Assembly: GCA_965233665.1 (NCBI GenBank)
Contig: CBDDTG010000063.1
Location: forward strand, 17,160 to 81,159
Direction: 5' to 3'
DNA: 64,000 nt
DNA from: Bacterioplanes sp965233665
Lineage (GTDB): Bacteria > Pseudomonadota > Gammaproteobacteria > Pseudomonadales > Oceanobacteraceae
Part shown: piece by piece, positions 50,277 through 59,800 of the stretch
Layout of the letters: each line of letters begins with the position of its first letter
Numbering within the stretch: the stretch's first letter is position 1
Translations under genes and position numbers: made by a program
Notes under the pieces: generated by a model
Seen by the model: only the letters and a program-made list of their open reading frames with translations
Databases searched by the model: none
Told to the model about the DNA's origin: nothing

Positions 50277-52640
50277 TCAGTCGCCTGGGTTGTGTTGACG
50301 GCGCAACTGGCGGCGGACCAGCAAGTAATGAGTGAGCAGCACCAGCAAGGCCAAGGTGACCACCACCAATAGCAGGAACAACATGGGATGCTGGGTAAAG
50401 AAGTAGCCAATGCTGCGCTGCATACCGATGCTGTCTTCGTCGAGCGGTTTGCTTAGGCGGGCGCTGCGCACCAGGCCAGGGCGGTCGGAATCGGCACTCC
50501 ACAATACGGTATCGCCGGCGATACGACTCCAGGGCTCAAACTGCACCAGGGCGGCAACGTCCTGCGCCAGTTTATCGCTATCGGCACTGGTCACTACGAC
50601 AATACTGCGCTCCTTTTGCTCTGGGTCGCGCATTAGCAACATGGCGCTTTCGCGGCGAAAATCTGCGTTTAACTCGGCTGTGGCGTAAATGCGTTGCAGT
50701 TGCTCGCTTTGTTGCAGGCCAAACCAGTTTTGCCAGGACTCCGGCAGCAGCCCAATCAACATATTGCTAAAGGTGACTTCGGTCTGCGCCTCCTGTTGCA
50801 GCTGTGGCTGTTGCTTGCTCTGTTTGAGATTGGGAAACTGCAGCCGCTCGCTCACCGCCGGCGGCAATGAACTGTCGACGCCTACCAGTAAGGTTGAGCG
50901 CTCATCGCCGTCGCTGGCAGCTAGGTTAAGGCTGTAGTCGGCGGCCACCAGGGCGTTACGATTCAGTTGCGCCAGCTTGCCTAACAAGGTCCAAGCGGCC
51001 GATAGCGTGCCGCTGCTGGTACTGGATAGCGCCACCCGCAAAGCCTGACCATCGGGCTCATGCGCCAAGGGCAACCCTGTGCGTTGCAACAGATCGAGAT
51101 CCGGCAGCATGGTAACGTCGCCGCGTGAGTTCAGGGCAATGGTGGAGTTCTCGAACACAGTGGTGTGCAAATGGCTGTCGGTAATCGGTTGGCACTCGCC
51201 GCCCATAAATGTCGGCTTCATATCGGCCACCAGCAGCAGCTCATTCCAGCCCGGCTGTAAATGCGCGTAAGGAATGCTGATTTTCATGCGCTCATAGCGC
51301 CCGCCTCTGGGGTCAGCCAGTGCTAACGCCGATTCATAGCGGCCATTGAGTAAAATATTGAGCACCGAATCACTGTTCATGCCGGGGGAATAAGCAGCAT
51401 TGATTTCCAGGTCGATGGTGTCTTTGAGCGGTGCAAAGGGGTCGGGTTGCGACCAGAACATCAGCTGAATGCCGGTCGCGCCCATGCCCTGCATGCTGGT
51501 GGAACGAAAACCAAATTCGCTAAAGCGATGTTTGCGCTCGCTGTCTGGCATCAATAAACCGCGTGCCTGGCGGGTGTGAATCTTAGGCAGTGACAGACCA
51601 TCCAACTGGGCACGCTCGGCATAAGGCAACAGCAGCTGGCCTGATGCCAGGGCTTTGCTCGCCTCCAGCAGTTGATCCTCGCTATTGCCGGCCACCAACA
51701 AAACAAAATACTCGGGTTGGTCTGGGCGCGGGAAAATCGCCAAATAGCCTTGATTGATGCGGTTCAGTTCATCCTGACGTAAATACGGCATCAGGCTGTC
51801 GCGAGTACCCAACACCACGACATCGCCGGCGCTGACTTGGCTAAAATCTATGCCGCTTAATACGGTGTTGTTGGCCTGACGATCACGGGTTTTGCCATCA
51901 ACCTGAACCAGCGGCTGATGTTGCACGCCCATGGGAGCGTAATCGAGCAGCAACGCCGTGCCTTGCGACACCAAAGAGCCCGCTTCAAACACCGTGGCGG
52001 TGGCCAGCGAGGGCGGTGTCAGCACGTTGAGGCGGTAGTAAGTCCAGAGTTTTGGGTCCACCAACTGCGGCAGCTGACTTAATACCGGATTGAGGCGGCG
52101 TAACTTTGCTTTGGCCACCAGCTGCGACTGTTGCATGTCGACCTTGGTCCACAGTGAGGCTCGCGTGGGATCTTCGCAACCACTGCTGTAATGCTGTGAC
52201 GCCTCAAAGGCCAGTTCATAATAACCGGGCGCCATCTCGGGTAGAGGCAGGTTCATGCGGGCATTGGTGCGCGGCTTGCTGCCGCGCAGTGGCAATTGCG
52301 CAATCGGCCGCTGATCGAACTCGACGCCCAGCACCGACCCCTCCACCACACCGATGGAGTTGGTAAAGCTCAACTGGAGGCTGGCTTGATCGATGTCTAA
52401 GCGGTGAGGCACAGGAATGCTCAGCGTTTGTCGGGCGCTGGCGCCGCGCAGGTCCATGGGAACAGCGTCGCCCTTAAACGCTGACAACGGCGCCACCAGC
52501 TCGCCGTCTCTATAAATAACACCTTCCAATGCCTGAGTGGACAGCGGCAGGCACAAGGCCAGGCTCAGCAGCCAGTAACTGGGACGGGGTTGGCGCACGG
52601 CTTTTGCCGCGCAATGCATTAGCAGCCTGCTAGTTCTCAT
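50277..52640 (-). CDS. bcsB: BcsB, cellulose synthase periplasmic subunit
   Basis: The 787-residue protein has a signal segment, then alternating carbohydrate-binding and flavodoxin-like domains in the periplasm, and one C-terminal membrane helix (YFFTQHPMLFLLLVVVTLAL, cited in part). ATG 52640 has AGGAAG upstream and overlaps the bcsA stop by 11 bases. BcsB is needed for BcsA catalysis and guides the glucan. It is the third gene in the operon. Confidence 0.94.
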   Translation of the reverse strand: MRTSRLLMHCAAKAVRQPRPSYWLLSLALCLPLSTQALEGVIYRDGELVAPLSAFKGDAVPMDLRGASARQTLSIPVPHRLDIDQASLQLSFTNSIGVVEGSVLGVEFDQRPIAQLPLRGSKPRTNARMNLPLPEMAPGYYELAFEASQHYSSGCEDPTRASLWTKVDMQQSQLVAKAKLRRLNPVLSQLPQLVDPKLWTYYRLNVLTPPSLATATVFEAGSLVSQGTALLLDYAPMGVQHQPLVQVDGKTRDRQANNTVLSGIDFSQVSAGDVVVLGTRDSLMPYLRQDELNRINQGYLAIFPRPDQPEYFVLLVAGNSEDQLLEASKALASGQLLLPYAERAQLDGLSLPKIHTRQARGLLMPDSERKHRFSEFGFRSTSMQGMGATGIQLMFWSQPDPFAPLKDTIDLEINAAYSPGMNSDSVLNILLNGRYESALALADPRGGRYERMKISIPYAHLQPGWNELLLVADMKPTFMGGECQPITDSHLHTTVFENSTIALNSRGDVTMLPDLDLLQRTGLPLAHEPDGQALRVALSSTSSGTLSAAWTLLGKLAQLNRNALVAADYSLNLAASDGDERSTLLVGVDSSLPPAVSERLQFPNLKQSKQQPQLQQEAQTEVTFSNMLIGLLPESWQNWFGLQQSEQLQRIYATAELNADFRRESAMLLMRDPEQKERSIVVVTSADSDKLAQDVAALVQFEPWSRIAGDTVLWSADSDRPGLVRSARLSKPLDEDSIGMQRSIGYFFTQHPMLFLLLVVVTLALLVLLTHYLLVRRQLRRQHNPGD

Positions 52641-54876
52641 GGGACTTCCTGGATTTTCCAAAGGTTTGCATCAACACAAAGCGAATGTGCTCAACACCGA
52701 AGCGCAGTGCCGTGGCACACACAAACAGCAAGCCACGCCAGGTGGTCATGCGCTGATGGCGGCGCGCCAGGTTGTGCTCCAACTGGCGGCTACTGCTGTA
52801 CAGCAGACGCACCACTGCGCTGTGCTCGGCATCCGTGCGCGGGTCAAAGTGCACGCCAAGGCGATAGCGATGTTCGTGAGCTTTGCTGCCTACATGACGC
52901 ACGCTGCGCACCAATACGGGTATTTCTTGCCAGCCCTGAGCGCCGGGGAGGCGATAACAGGCCCGCAGACGTTGGCCTTGAATCAGTGCCGGCACACTGT
53001 CAAACCAGGTCTCGAAGGCGGCGCCGCTACTGGAAGCGTCGTGCACCCAGGCGACTTTTAACGGTGGCAAGGTTGAGCTTATGAAGGTCAGTGGCACAGA
53101 TTCGGGCAGCACCATGCGCGGCGCAGCCCGGCGTTGTTTGCGCTCAAACAGCACGCCCAAAGCGCCAATCAGCATGACGAAGTTAAACAGCGCCCAAGCG
53201 CTGACGACGATGACGACGTCACGGTCGAGGGGATAGTAGGCGTAGCGATAAATGGCCGCGGCAAAGCCGATTAAAGACAGTAACAAGAACCAGTAAAACG
53301 GTGGTGCCAACTGAGAAATAAAGTCTTGTTCGAGAAACTCGCCTTTGGGCGTGACGATAAACGACGGTGCCCGCGGGTTTTTAAACACCTTGAGCAAGCC
53401 CGGCAACGCGAACAATGACTGCATGGTCTCGTAGATTTCAGAAATAAACGGCCAGCGCACCTTGCCGAAAAAGTAGTTGGATAACCCCCAGGCCGCCATC
53501 AGGTGCGGCAGGGCATAGGCCAGCATTTCTTGCAGATTGGCGTAATAGATATTGATGCCAAATAAGAAGTAGGCCAGCGGCGCCACTAAAAAGATGGCGC
53601 GGGCAAAGGGAAAGAACCAAAAGCCGGCACTGGAGGTGTACGCCAAGCGTTTGGCCAAAGACAGCTTGGGTCGGGTCCAAGGGTTTTTGAGCAAAAATAT
53701 TTGCATCATGCCCTGCGCCCAGCGCACCCGCTGGCTAATAAAACCGGTAAAGGTCTCCGGCTGCAGCCCGGCCACCATCGGCTTACTGATGTAGGCGCTG
53801 TGGTAACCCAGGCTGTGCAAGTCCATGGCGGTTTCGGCGTCTTCGGTAATGCTGTCACCACTGATGCCGCCGATTTGCATCAGGTACTCGCGCCGCAGCA
53901 CCGCTGCCGAGCCACAAAAGAAGGTGCCGCCCCAGAAATCCAGACCCTGCTGGATGACGCCATAAAACATCTCGTTTTCACTGGGCATTTTGTCGTAAGT
54001 CGACAGGTTTTTCTCAATCGGGTCTGGGTTAAGAAAATTATGCGGCGTTTGCAGCAAAAACAGCTTGGGGTCTTTTAAAAACCAACCTGCGGTGTTTTGC
54101 AGGAAGTCTTCCGTCGGCACATGATCGGCGTCCAAAATCAAAAGCAGCTCGCCGTGGGTATGCTCCAGCGCGGCATTCAGGTTGCCGGCTTTGGCATGGT
54201 TATTTTGCATTCGCGTTAGGTAGGTGACGCCAATTTCCTGGCACAGCTGGCGCAGTTCATGATGGCGCTTATGAGCCTCGGCGCGAACCTTGGGGTCACT
54301 GTGGTGGTAGCGGCGAAATAGGGTGCCGCCGTCATCGCACAGGTACACGTTCAGCTTCTCTTTGGGGTAGTCGATATCGCGGGCGGCAGTCAGAGTAATA
54401 CGCAGAATATCGGCGTCTTCGTTGTAGCTTGGCACCATGATGTCGACGGTCGGCCACAACGCTTGATCCTGCGGCAGCGGCACCGGCTCACGCCGCCAAG
54501 GGTTGATATTGACGAAGGCCCCTAGCAGGTAAATGAGGATGCCGTACAGCTCGGCCAAATACAGCAGCAGCCCGGCTAGCAGGCTAAACGGGTCGTCGGT
54601 GGGCAGGGTGTTAAAGGTGCGCCAAAAAAAGTAGCGCAGGGTTAAAAACACCGCTAATACAATCACCAATACGCGTAGCGGACTGTTCCCTTGGCGATGA
54701 ATCGCCTGCGGCGTGGTGGTAATGCGCGACAGCAGGTAAAACGCCAGCAACGCACACCCGGCCAGCAGATATTGCGGCAACAGCAACAATGGCAAGCTGG
54801 CGAGCCACAAATACAGCAGCAACGCCAGGCACCAAAGCGCCCGTACAGGCCAAACAGAGGCCGATCTGGATTCCAC
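52630..54876 (-). CDS. bcsA: BcsA, cellulose synthase catalytic subunit
   Basis: The 748-residue GT2 enzyme polymerises UDP-glucose and secretes the chain. GTG 54876 has AAGGA six bases upstream; in-frame codons before it lie in the upstream gene. Catalytic motifs are VPSYNED, CDDGGT, LDADHVP, TEDAETA and QRVRWAQGM. About eight membrane helices flank the catalytic domain. The C-terminal PilZ domain keeps RKQRR and DASSSG, so c-di-GMP control is expected. It lies 22 bases after the upstream unknown gene. Confidence 0.97.
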   Translation of the reverse strand: MESRSASVWPVRALWCLALLLYLWLASLPLLLLPQYLLAGCALLAFYLLSRITTTPQAIHRQGNSPLRVLVIVLAVFLTLRYFFWRTFNTLPTDDPFSLLAGLLLYLAELYGILIYLLGAFVNINPWRREPVPLPQDQALWPTVDIMVPSYNEDADILRITLTAARDIDYPKEKLNVYLCDDGGTLFRRYHHSDPKVRAEAHKRHHELRQLCQEIGVTYLTRMQNNHAKAGNLNAALEHTHGELLLILDADHVPTEDFLQNTAGWFLKDPKLFLLQTPHNFLNPDPIEKNLSTYDKMPSENEMFYGVIQQGLDFWGGTFFCGSAAVLRREYLMQIGGISGDSITEDAETAMDLHSLGYHSAYISKPMVAGLQPETFTGFISQRVRWAQGMMQIFLLKNPWTRPKLSLAKRLAYTSSAGFWFFPFARAIFLVAPLAYFLFGINIYYANLQEMLAYALPHLMAAWGLSNYFFGKVRWPFISEIYETMQSLFALPGLLKVFKNPRAPSFIVTPKGEFLEQDFISQLAPPFYWFLLLSLIGFAAAIYRYAYYPLDRDVVIVVSAWALFNFVMLIGALGVLFERKQRRAAPRMVLPESVPLTFISSTLPPLKVAWVHDASSSGAAFETWFDSVPALIQGQRLRACYRLPGAQGWQEIPVLVRSVRHVGSKAHEHRYRLGVHFDPRTDAEHSAVVRLLYSSSRQLEHNLARRHQRMTTWRGLLFVCATALRFGVEHIRFVLMQTFGKSRKSHEN

Positions 54877-54898
54877 GTGGCATTCCTTGTAGTGGCGG

Positions 54899-56086
54899 TC
54901 AAAGTTCCATTTGCAGTTTTTGCTGCACCAAATTTCGCAGGTGCGGGTGATCCTGTTGGATTTGTTCCAGTGCTTCCTGAATGTAGAGCGGCAGCTCACC
55001 TTGCGTGCCAGGAATCAGCGCATTCATAAGTCGCTGCTTCTCTGCCTGGCTGGTGTCGTAGTTGTTATCCAGCTGCAATTGCTCTTGTTGCCAGTGCTGC
55101 AGCTCGCGCGACCAGCGCCCACCGTGCAGTAACAAACCCAGCCCGATGGGCTGGCGTGGCTGGCATTGCTGATGCTCTACTTTCAAGTGATAGGCATCCT
55201 GCAATGCCTGCTCTGCGGCTTGCAGAGCGCGAGAAAACTCCTGGTGCATGCGGGCGACGTATTGCTGATACACCCCTTTAAATTCGTTCAGCAACTCATT
55301 GCTGGCGGTGCTGCTTGGGGCCTCTGCTGTGGGTGCGGCAGAGGCTTGCTGTTGAGCTGGCTCTGCTTGCTCGTTTTCATGCGCAGTGTTGGCGTCGCAG
55401 CTGTGCAATTGCTGCGCTTGTTGAAAGTCTTCCAAAATGCTTTGCGTGGCTGGCGTCAGTGGCTGCACCAGGTTTTGCTCTTCTGCGGCACTTTGATGAA
55501 ACACACTGACGGCGTCATCGCGAGTGCTGCTGATATTGAGCTGTAAGCGTTCAATATGAACCACTTGGGCATTGCCAAGGCTGCCGCTGGCCAGCAAATT
55601 GCGAAATTCATGCAAGCCGAACAACTGCGATGGGTTGTTTAAATCCCAACTGATTTCGCCGTTCACTTGACCCTGTTCATCCATCAACAACTGGCGCTCA
55701 CGAACGCGATAGCGAGTGTGTGACTCACCCTCAAGCCAATAGCTTTCGCTGTTTAAGTAGCCGTGACGGTACAGTCCCTCCAGCCCTTGGCGAATCAGGT
55801 TTTCATCCAAGCCGGTCAGTTCTCTCAGGGTTTCAGGCTGTGGACAATAATCTTGATCTTCCTGCCGTTGCACGGCATAGCGCACGGCCAACAATACGGC
55901 GATCGCTGCGGGTTCTAGGCGGGCCAAATCGCCACGTTTTATCAGCACATCGGTAAGTTGATTTAACGAATCATGCACGATGGGTGGCGGTGTGTTTTCT
56001 TCGGTCGTTGCGACAGCGGCGAAAGAGTTTGATGAATGCGGTTGCGAAACTACAGAGTGCATAGCAATGATCCCTTTTGCATGCAT
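54899..56086 (-). CDS. Unrecognised winged-helix-like protein heading the bcs operon
   Basis: I do not recognise this 395-residue protein. Residues about 40-135 look like a winged-helix domain (LARLEPAAIAVLLAVRYAVQ, PQPETLRELTGLDENLIRQG, LEGLYRHGYL) similar in style to DnaD-like or replication-type helix-turn-helix domains. The middle is Gln/Ala-rich and probably disordered. The C-terminal third is helical, likely coiled coil (QHWQQEQLQLDNNYDTSQAE). There is no signal peptide. ATG 56086 has GAGG upstream. As first gene before bcsA it may regulate or scaffold cellulose synthesis. Confidence 0.8.
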   Translation of the reverse strand: MHAKGIIAMHSVVSQPHSSNSFAAVATTEENTPPPIVHDSLNQLTDVLIKRGDLARLEPAAIAVLLAVRYAVQRQEDQDYCPQPETLRELTGLDENLIRQGLEGLYRHGYLNSESYWLEGESHTRYRVRERQLLMDEQGQVNGEISWDLNNPSQLFGLHEFRNLLASGSLGNAQVVHIERLQLNISSTRDDAVSVFHQSAAEEQNLVQPLTPATQSILEDFQQAQQLHSCDANTAHENEQAEPAQQQASAAPTAEAPSSTASNELLNEFKGVYQQYVARMHQEFSRALQAAEQALQDAYHLKVEHQQCQPRQPIGLGLLLHGGRWSRELQHWQQEQLQLDNNYDTSQAEKQRLMNALIPGTQGELPLYIQEALEQIQQDHPHLRNLVQQKLQMEL

Positions 56087-56362
56087 GCTGCCTCTACTAC
56101 AGGTGGCACCAGCATGTCTGTGTATGCCGACTCAATCAGTCAATTAATTGTCGTGTGCCGTAAATATCATTAGACAAATACGGCCTTGCTGATGAATATC
56201 TGCACAAAGTATTGCATGTAATGACCGCCATCAGGGGTTAAGAGTGTTACCTTGTGTTACATCTGCTGGGTTTAACAACCTGTCGCAATATGTCCTGTTT
56301 GGTGTGACGATTTTTTGACCAAGGCTGGCATTAGGTTGCTGCTCTTCAAAGGGAGAAGAAGG
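56087..56362. other. Divergent promoter region, bcs operon / histidine kinase
   Basis: A 276-base gap that should hold both promoters. It is AT-rich in the middle (56140-56220). I saw no clear operator or small gene. Confidence 0.4.
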
Positions 56363-58471
56363 ATGGGACCCGCATTTCACTATCAGGCATTTGCCATGAT
56401 GTCGATTGCCTGTGCTGTTTTCTTATGGCCGCTGTATTTACTCAATCGCCATCAACCGGCCATGCGCCCATGGCTACTGGCGTCAGTTTGCTTGCCCATG
56501 GGGCCTTTGCTGCTACCGCTGCAGCTAGAGGGGTATATTTGGTGGGGCGTTACCTTTGCCAACCATTGCTTGATGCTGTGGAGCATTTTCACCCTTACCG
56601 GCATTATGCTCTACAGCGGCATCGCTCAGCGCCGTGTCTGGCGTTTGGCGTTGCTGTTTTTTTTGGGTGTGAGTGTGCCGTTCAACTACTTCACTTGGGT
56701 GGACTTCGATACTCGCGCACGCATCATCATTTACAGCCTGATGTACATCGTCGTGTATTCCGTGGCGGCGGTTGTTGTATGGCGGCGTTTTGGTCTGCGC
56801 AGTGGTCGCTATGGCGTTAACTTGCTGTTGGCTATGTCGGCCATGATGGTAGGCATTATGTCGGCACGCCTAATCGGGGTGCTCACAGACATTACCTTCG
56901 AATCGATTATGGAAGGGCGGCTGATCAACCTGGCGGTATCGAGTGTGGGTTACTTCGTTGCCTATGGCTTGGTGCTTAGCTACGCCTTACTGCTGCAGGA
57001 AGACCGCCAGCTGGAGTTGCAACTACTGCAGCGCCAAGCGCAGCACAATGCTGGTATTAAAAGCCGTTTTCTAGCCACTCTTAGTCACGAGCTGCGAACA
57101 CCGTTGAATGCCATTGCCGGCATTGCCGAAGGCATGCAACTGCGGCGCGCCGAACCGGGCATTCGTCAGGATTGCAGCGCCATCATTGACCACGCCATGG
57201 GGCTGTCGCAGCTGGCGCGCGAAGTGTTGATGCAATCGGAACAGGAGCACGCCGAAGCACGCACTGCGCAGCAAGCCGTGGTGTTAGACAACTGGCTGCG
57301 CTGTTTGCTGGCTGGCTTACAGCCGTTAGTGCAGCGCCCGGATGTGCGGCTTAAGTTAGATTGCCCGCACTCCCTAGGTTGCCGGCAAATCGACAGTGTG
57401 CGACTGCGTCAGGTGCTCACCAATTTGATCAGCAATGCCATTAAATACACAGAGCAAGGCGAAGTCGTGCTGAGTGTGAATGCAAAAGAGCAGAATAAAG
57501 TTGAGTTTGCCGTGATCGATACTGGTCGGGGCATCGCCAATACGGATATGCCGCGTTTGCTGCAGCCCTTTACCCGAGCGGAAGAAGTACGCAGCAGCGA
57601 TGGCGCTGGCCTCGGCCTGGCGTTAACACAGCAGTGGCTCAGCCAGTTAGGTAGCCGATTGCTCTGTGACAGCCAGTTGGGGCAGGGCAGCCGTTTTAGC
57701 TTTGAATTGCGCCTGGAGCACGCCGACCAACCTGAAGTGGAGTTCGAGGCGCCGCTGTACGAGCCGCTGGCGGTGCTGGTGGTGGAGGATGTGGTGCTCA
57801 ACCGCGATTTGCTTACCGGTCAGCTACAACAGTTGGGTCATTGGGTCAGCAGCGTTGGCAGCCTGACAGAAGCGCGCCAGTATTGTCGCAGTCACTATAT
57901 CGACATCATCATTCTGGATATGAATCTTCCTGATGGCGATGGACTTAGCTTGTTGCCTTGGTTGCAACAGGAGCAGCGGCATATCGAGGTGATTCCGTTT
58001 ACGGCAGACAACAGTCCGCTGCGCCAGCGGCAGTTGCAGCAGGCCGGGTTGTCGGTGGTATTGACCAAGCCTTTAACCCTTTCCATGCTGGCCGCCGCAC
58101 TGCGACCTTTGCAGCAGCAAATTGAACAGCCCATTCTCGATTGGACGGTACTGCAGCAGAGTCAGCGCTATATTCCGACGGACATCTGGCCACAGCAATT
58201 AGAGCAGGCGTTAGCTGCGCTGCAGGATTGTCTACCTTTGGCCGCGGACAGCGATGACGAACGCTCACGCTTGCACAAAATTGCCAGCCAGAGCAGCAGT
58301 TTGGGGCTTGCCCGTCTTATGACCTTGGCTCTAAATTTGCTTGATCAGTCCGGCCCGATACAATCATGGCAACGCCACCATTTGCAGCGGCTGCTGCAGT
58401 TCAGTATCGAACGCATCAGGGAGCATACCTTTGCCGCATCAGACAGCACCGACGCAAATCCTATTGCTTGA
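56363..58471 (+). CDS. Hybrid sensor histidine kinase with REC and Hpt-like domains
   Basis: The 702-residue protein has six or seven membrane helices (residues 1-215), then HisKA (FLATLSHELRTPLNAIAG), HATPase_c (NLISNAIKYTEQG, DTGRGIA, GAGLGLALTQQWL), a receiver (VVEDVVLNRDLL, IILDMNLPDGDGLS, VLTKPLTL) and a C-terminal Hpt-like helix bundle (RLHKIASQSSSLGLARL, with His). This is a full phosphorelay. ATG 56363 follows GGGAG. The response regulator gene overlaps its 3' end, and the bcs operon is divergent, so control of cellulose synthesis is plausible. Confidence 0.92.
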   Translation: MGPAFHYQAFAMMSIACAVFLWPLYLLNRHQPAMRPWLLASVCLPMGPLLLPLQLEGYIWWGVTFANHCLMLWSIFTLTGIMLYSGIAQRRVWRLALLFFLGVSVPFNYFTWVDFDTRARIIIYSLMYIVVYSVAAVVVWRRFGLRSGRYGVNLLLAMSAMMVGIMSARLIGVLTDITFESIMEGRLINLAVSSVGYFVAYGLVLSYALLLQEDRQLELQLLQRQAQHNAGIKSRFLATLSHELRTPLNAIAGIAEGMQLRRAEPGIRQDCSAIIDHAMGLSQLAREVLMQSEQEHAEARTAQQAVVLDNWLRCLLAGLQPLVQRPDVRLKLDCPHSLGCRQIDSVRLRQVLTNLISNAIKYTEQGEVVLSVNAKEQNKVEFAVIDTGRGIANTDMPRLLQPFTRAEEVRSSDGAGLGLALTQQWLSQLGSRLLCDSQLGQGSRFSFELRLEHADQPEVEFEAPLYEPLAVLVVEDVVLNRDLLTGQLQQLGHWVSSVGSLTEARQYCRSHYIDIIILDMNLPDGDGLSLLPWLQQEQRHIEVIPFTADNSPLRQRQLQQAGLSVVLTKPLTLSMLAAALRPLQQQIEQPILDWTVLQQSQRYIPTDIWPQQLEQALAALQDCLPLAADSDDERSRLHKIASQSSSLGLARLMTLALNLLDQSGPIQSWQRHHLQRLLQFSIERIREHTFAASDSTDANPIA

Positions 58472-59129
58472 AGATGATCTTATTCTGCAGCAATCGCTGG
58501 CGCGTTTTCTGGAACAACAAGGTTTTAGTGTGCGCTGCGTGACAAATCTGGCGGATGCCCGCCGCAGCTTGCGTCTTTATCCACCGCAACTGCTGATTTC
58601 AGACGTTTCTTTGCCCGATGGCGAATCCATCAGCTTGCTGCGTGAAGTGCACGGAGAAGTAGGCACCATCTTAATTTCCGTACACGATGCCGATCAGGAT
58701 CGCATTCGAGGACTGAGTGCTGGCGCCGACGATTACGTCTGCAAACCGGTTAACTTTGACGAGCTGCTGCTGCGCATCAATGCCTTGCTGCGGCGCTTGC
58801 CGATGCCCGAGCCAGAAGATGGCATTCATTTTCTTGGCTTTAGCCTCGATGTCGAAACGCGCGAACTAAGCAAAAACGGCGAGCAGGTTTTTTTAGGCGA
58901 GCAGGAGCTGAACTTGTTGCTGCGGCTGTTGGCCAGCCAGGGCCAACTGGTGAAGCGCGAACAGTTACTGCATTGCTTGTATGGCCCACAGGGCGATGAT
59001 GCTTGGAAGCGCCGCCGAGCGATGGACGTATTGATCAGCCGCCTGAGGCGCAAGCTGACCATCGATGGCGTGCACAGCAATCGCATTGTCGCGTATCGCG
59101 GTCAGGGTTACATGCTGGTCAGCGATTAA
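58431..59129 (+). CDS. OmpR-family response regulator
   Basis: The 232-residue protein starts at TTG 58431, seven bases after AGGGAG and 41 bases inside the kinase gene; a farther ATG at 58341 adds an unconserved segment. The receiver has Asp15-Asp16, phospho-acceptor Asp58 (LISDVSLPDG) and Lys105 (VCKPVNF). The C-terminal winged helix shows GEQELNLLLRLLASQGQLVK and RAMDVLISRLRRKL with AYRGQGYML. It pairs with the upstream hybrid kinase. Confidence 0.92.
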   Translation: MPHQTAPTQILLLEDDLILQQSLARFLEQQGFSVRCVTNLADARRSLRLYPPQLLISDVSLPDGESISLLREVHGEVGTILISVHDADQDRIRGLSAGADDYVCKPVNFDELLLRINALLRRLPMPEPEDGIHFLGFSLDVETRELSKNGEQVFLGEQELNLLLRLLASQGQLVKREQLLHCLYGPQGDDAWKRRRAMDVLISRLRRKLTIDGVHSNRIVAYRGQGYMLVSD

Positions 59130-59224
59130 CGGACTGCAACACTTATAACGCAGCTGGCATTGGCGACTTGTGACGACGCCAGCCATCGGTTAGGGTTCGG
59201 CCATTGAGTTGCGATTGCACAGGC

Positions 59225-59791
59225 ATGAAAAACAAACCACCGCCCGGGCCGACAGGCCTTGATCTTATTCAATTGCAGGCCAGCTTCAATGCAGCTGCGC
59301 TACTTGCCTACCCCACCGAAGCGGTATGGGGTCTAGGCTGCAACCCCAACAACGATGCTGCACTGCAGCGTTTGCTGCGGCTTAAACAACGGCCCTGGCA
59401 AAAAGGCTTGGTGGTTGTGGCGGCGGACTTTTCTCAGTTACAGCCATGGTTGTTGCCGTTAGCGGCCGCGGATGAAGCTCGGGTATTGGCCAGCTGGCCT
59501 GGCCCAGTCACTTGGGCATTGCCGTGCCAGCCCGACGTCTCGCATTGGCTGCGTGGTGAACATGACACCTTGGCCGTGCGCGTCAGTGCTCACCCCGTCG
59601 TGCAGCAGTTGTGCCGCCAGCTAGGCCCATTGGTTTCTACCTCGGCCAATCCTGCCGGTGAAGCGCCGGCCCGCACCCTGGCCCAGGTGCAACAGTATTT
59701 TGGCTCGGCGGTGACCTATGCCCACGGCGATGTCGGCGGGCGCATTCTTCCATCTGAAATTCACACGCTGGATGGCCGGCGTGTGCGCTAA
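59225..59791 (+). CDS. tsaC: TsaC (YrdC/Sua5), threonylcarbamoyl-AMP synthase
   Basis: The 188-residue protein makes threonylcarbamoyl-AMP for t6A37 of ANN-reading tRNAs. LLAYPTEAVWGLGC, LLRLKQRPWQKGLVVVA, WPGPVTWALP, LAVRVSAHPVV and PLVSTSANPAGE are family motifs, and the length equals that of E. coli TsaC. The ATG at 59225 is chosen; a TTG at 59204 is possible and the ribosome site is weak for both. hemF follows after nine bases. Confidence 0.94.
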   Translation: MKNKPPPGPTGLDLIQLQASFNAAALLAYPTEAVWGLGCNPNNDAALQRLLRLKQRPWQKGLVVVAADFSQLQPWLLPLAAADEARVLASWPGPVTWALPCQPDVSHWLRGEHDTLAVRVSAHPVVQQLCRQLGPLVSTSANPAGEAPARTLAQVQQYFGSAVTYAHGDVGGRILPSEIHTLDGRRVR

Positions 59792-59800
59792 GGAGTTGTC

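Noticed and set aside
54869..54886. Possible fourth parS (TTCCACGTGG core)
   Set aside because: Only the central ten bases match; the outer arms lack the palindrome, and it lies far from the other three sites.
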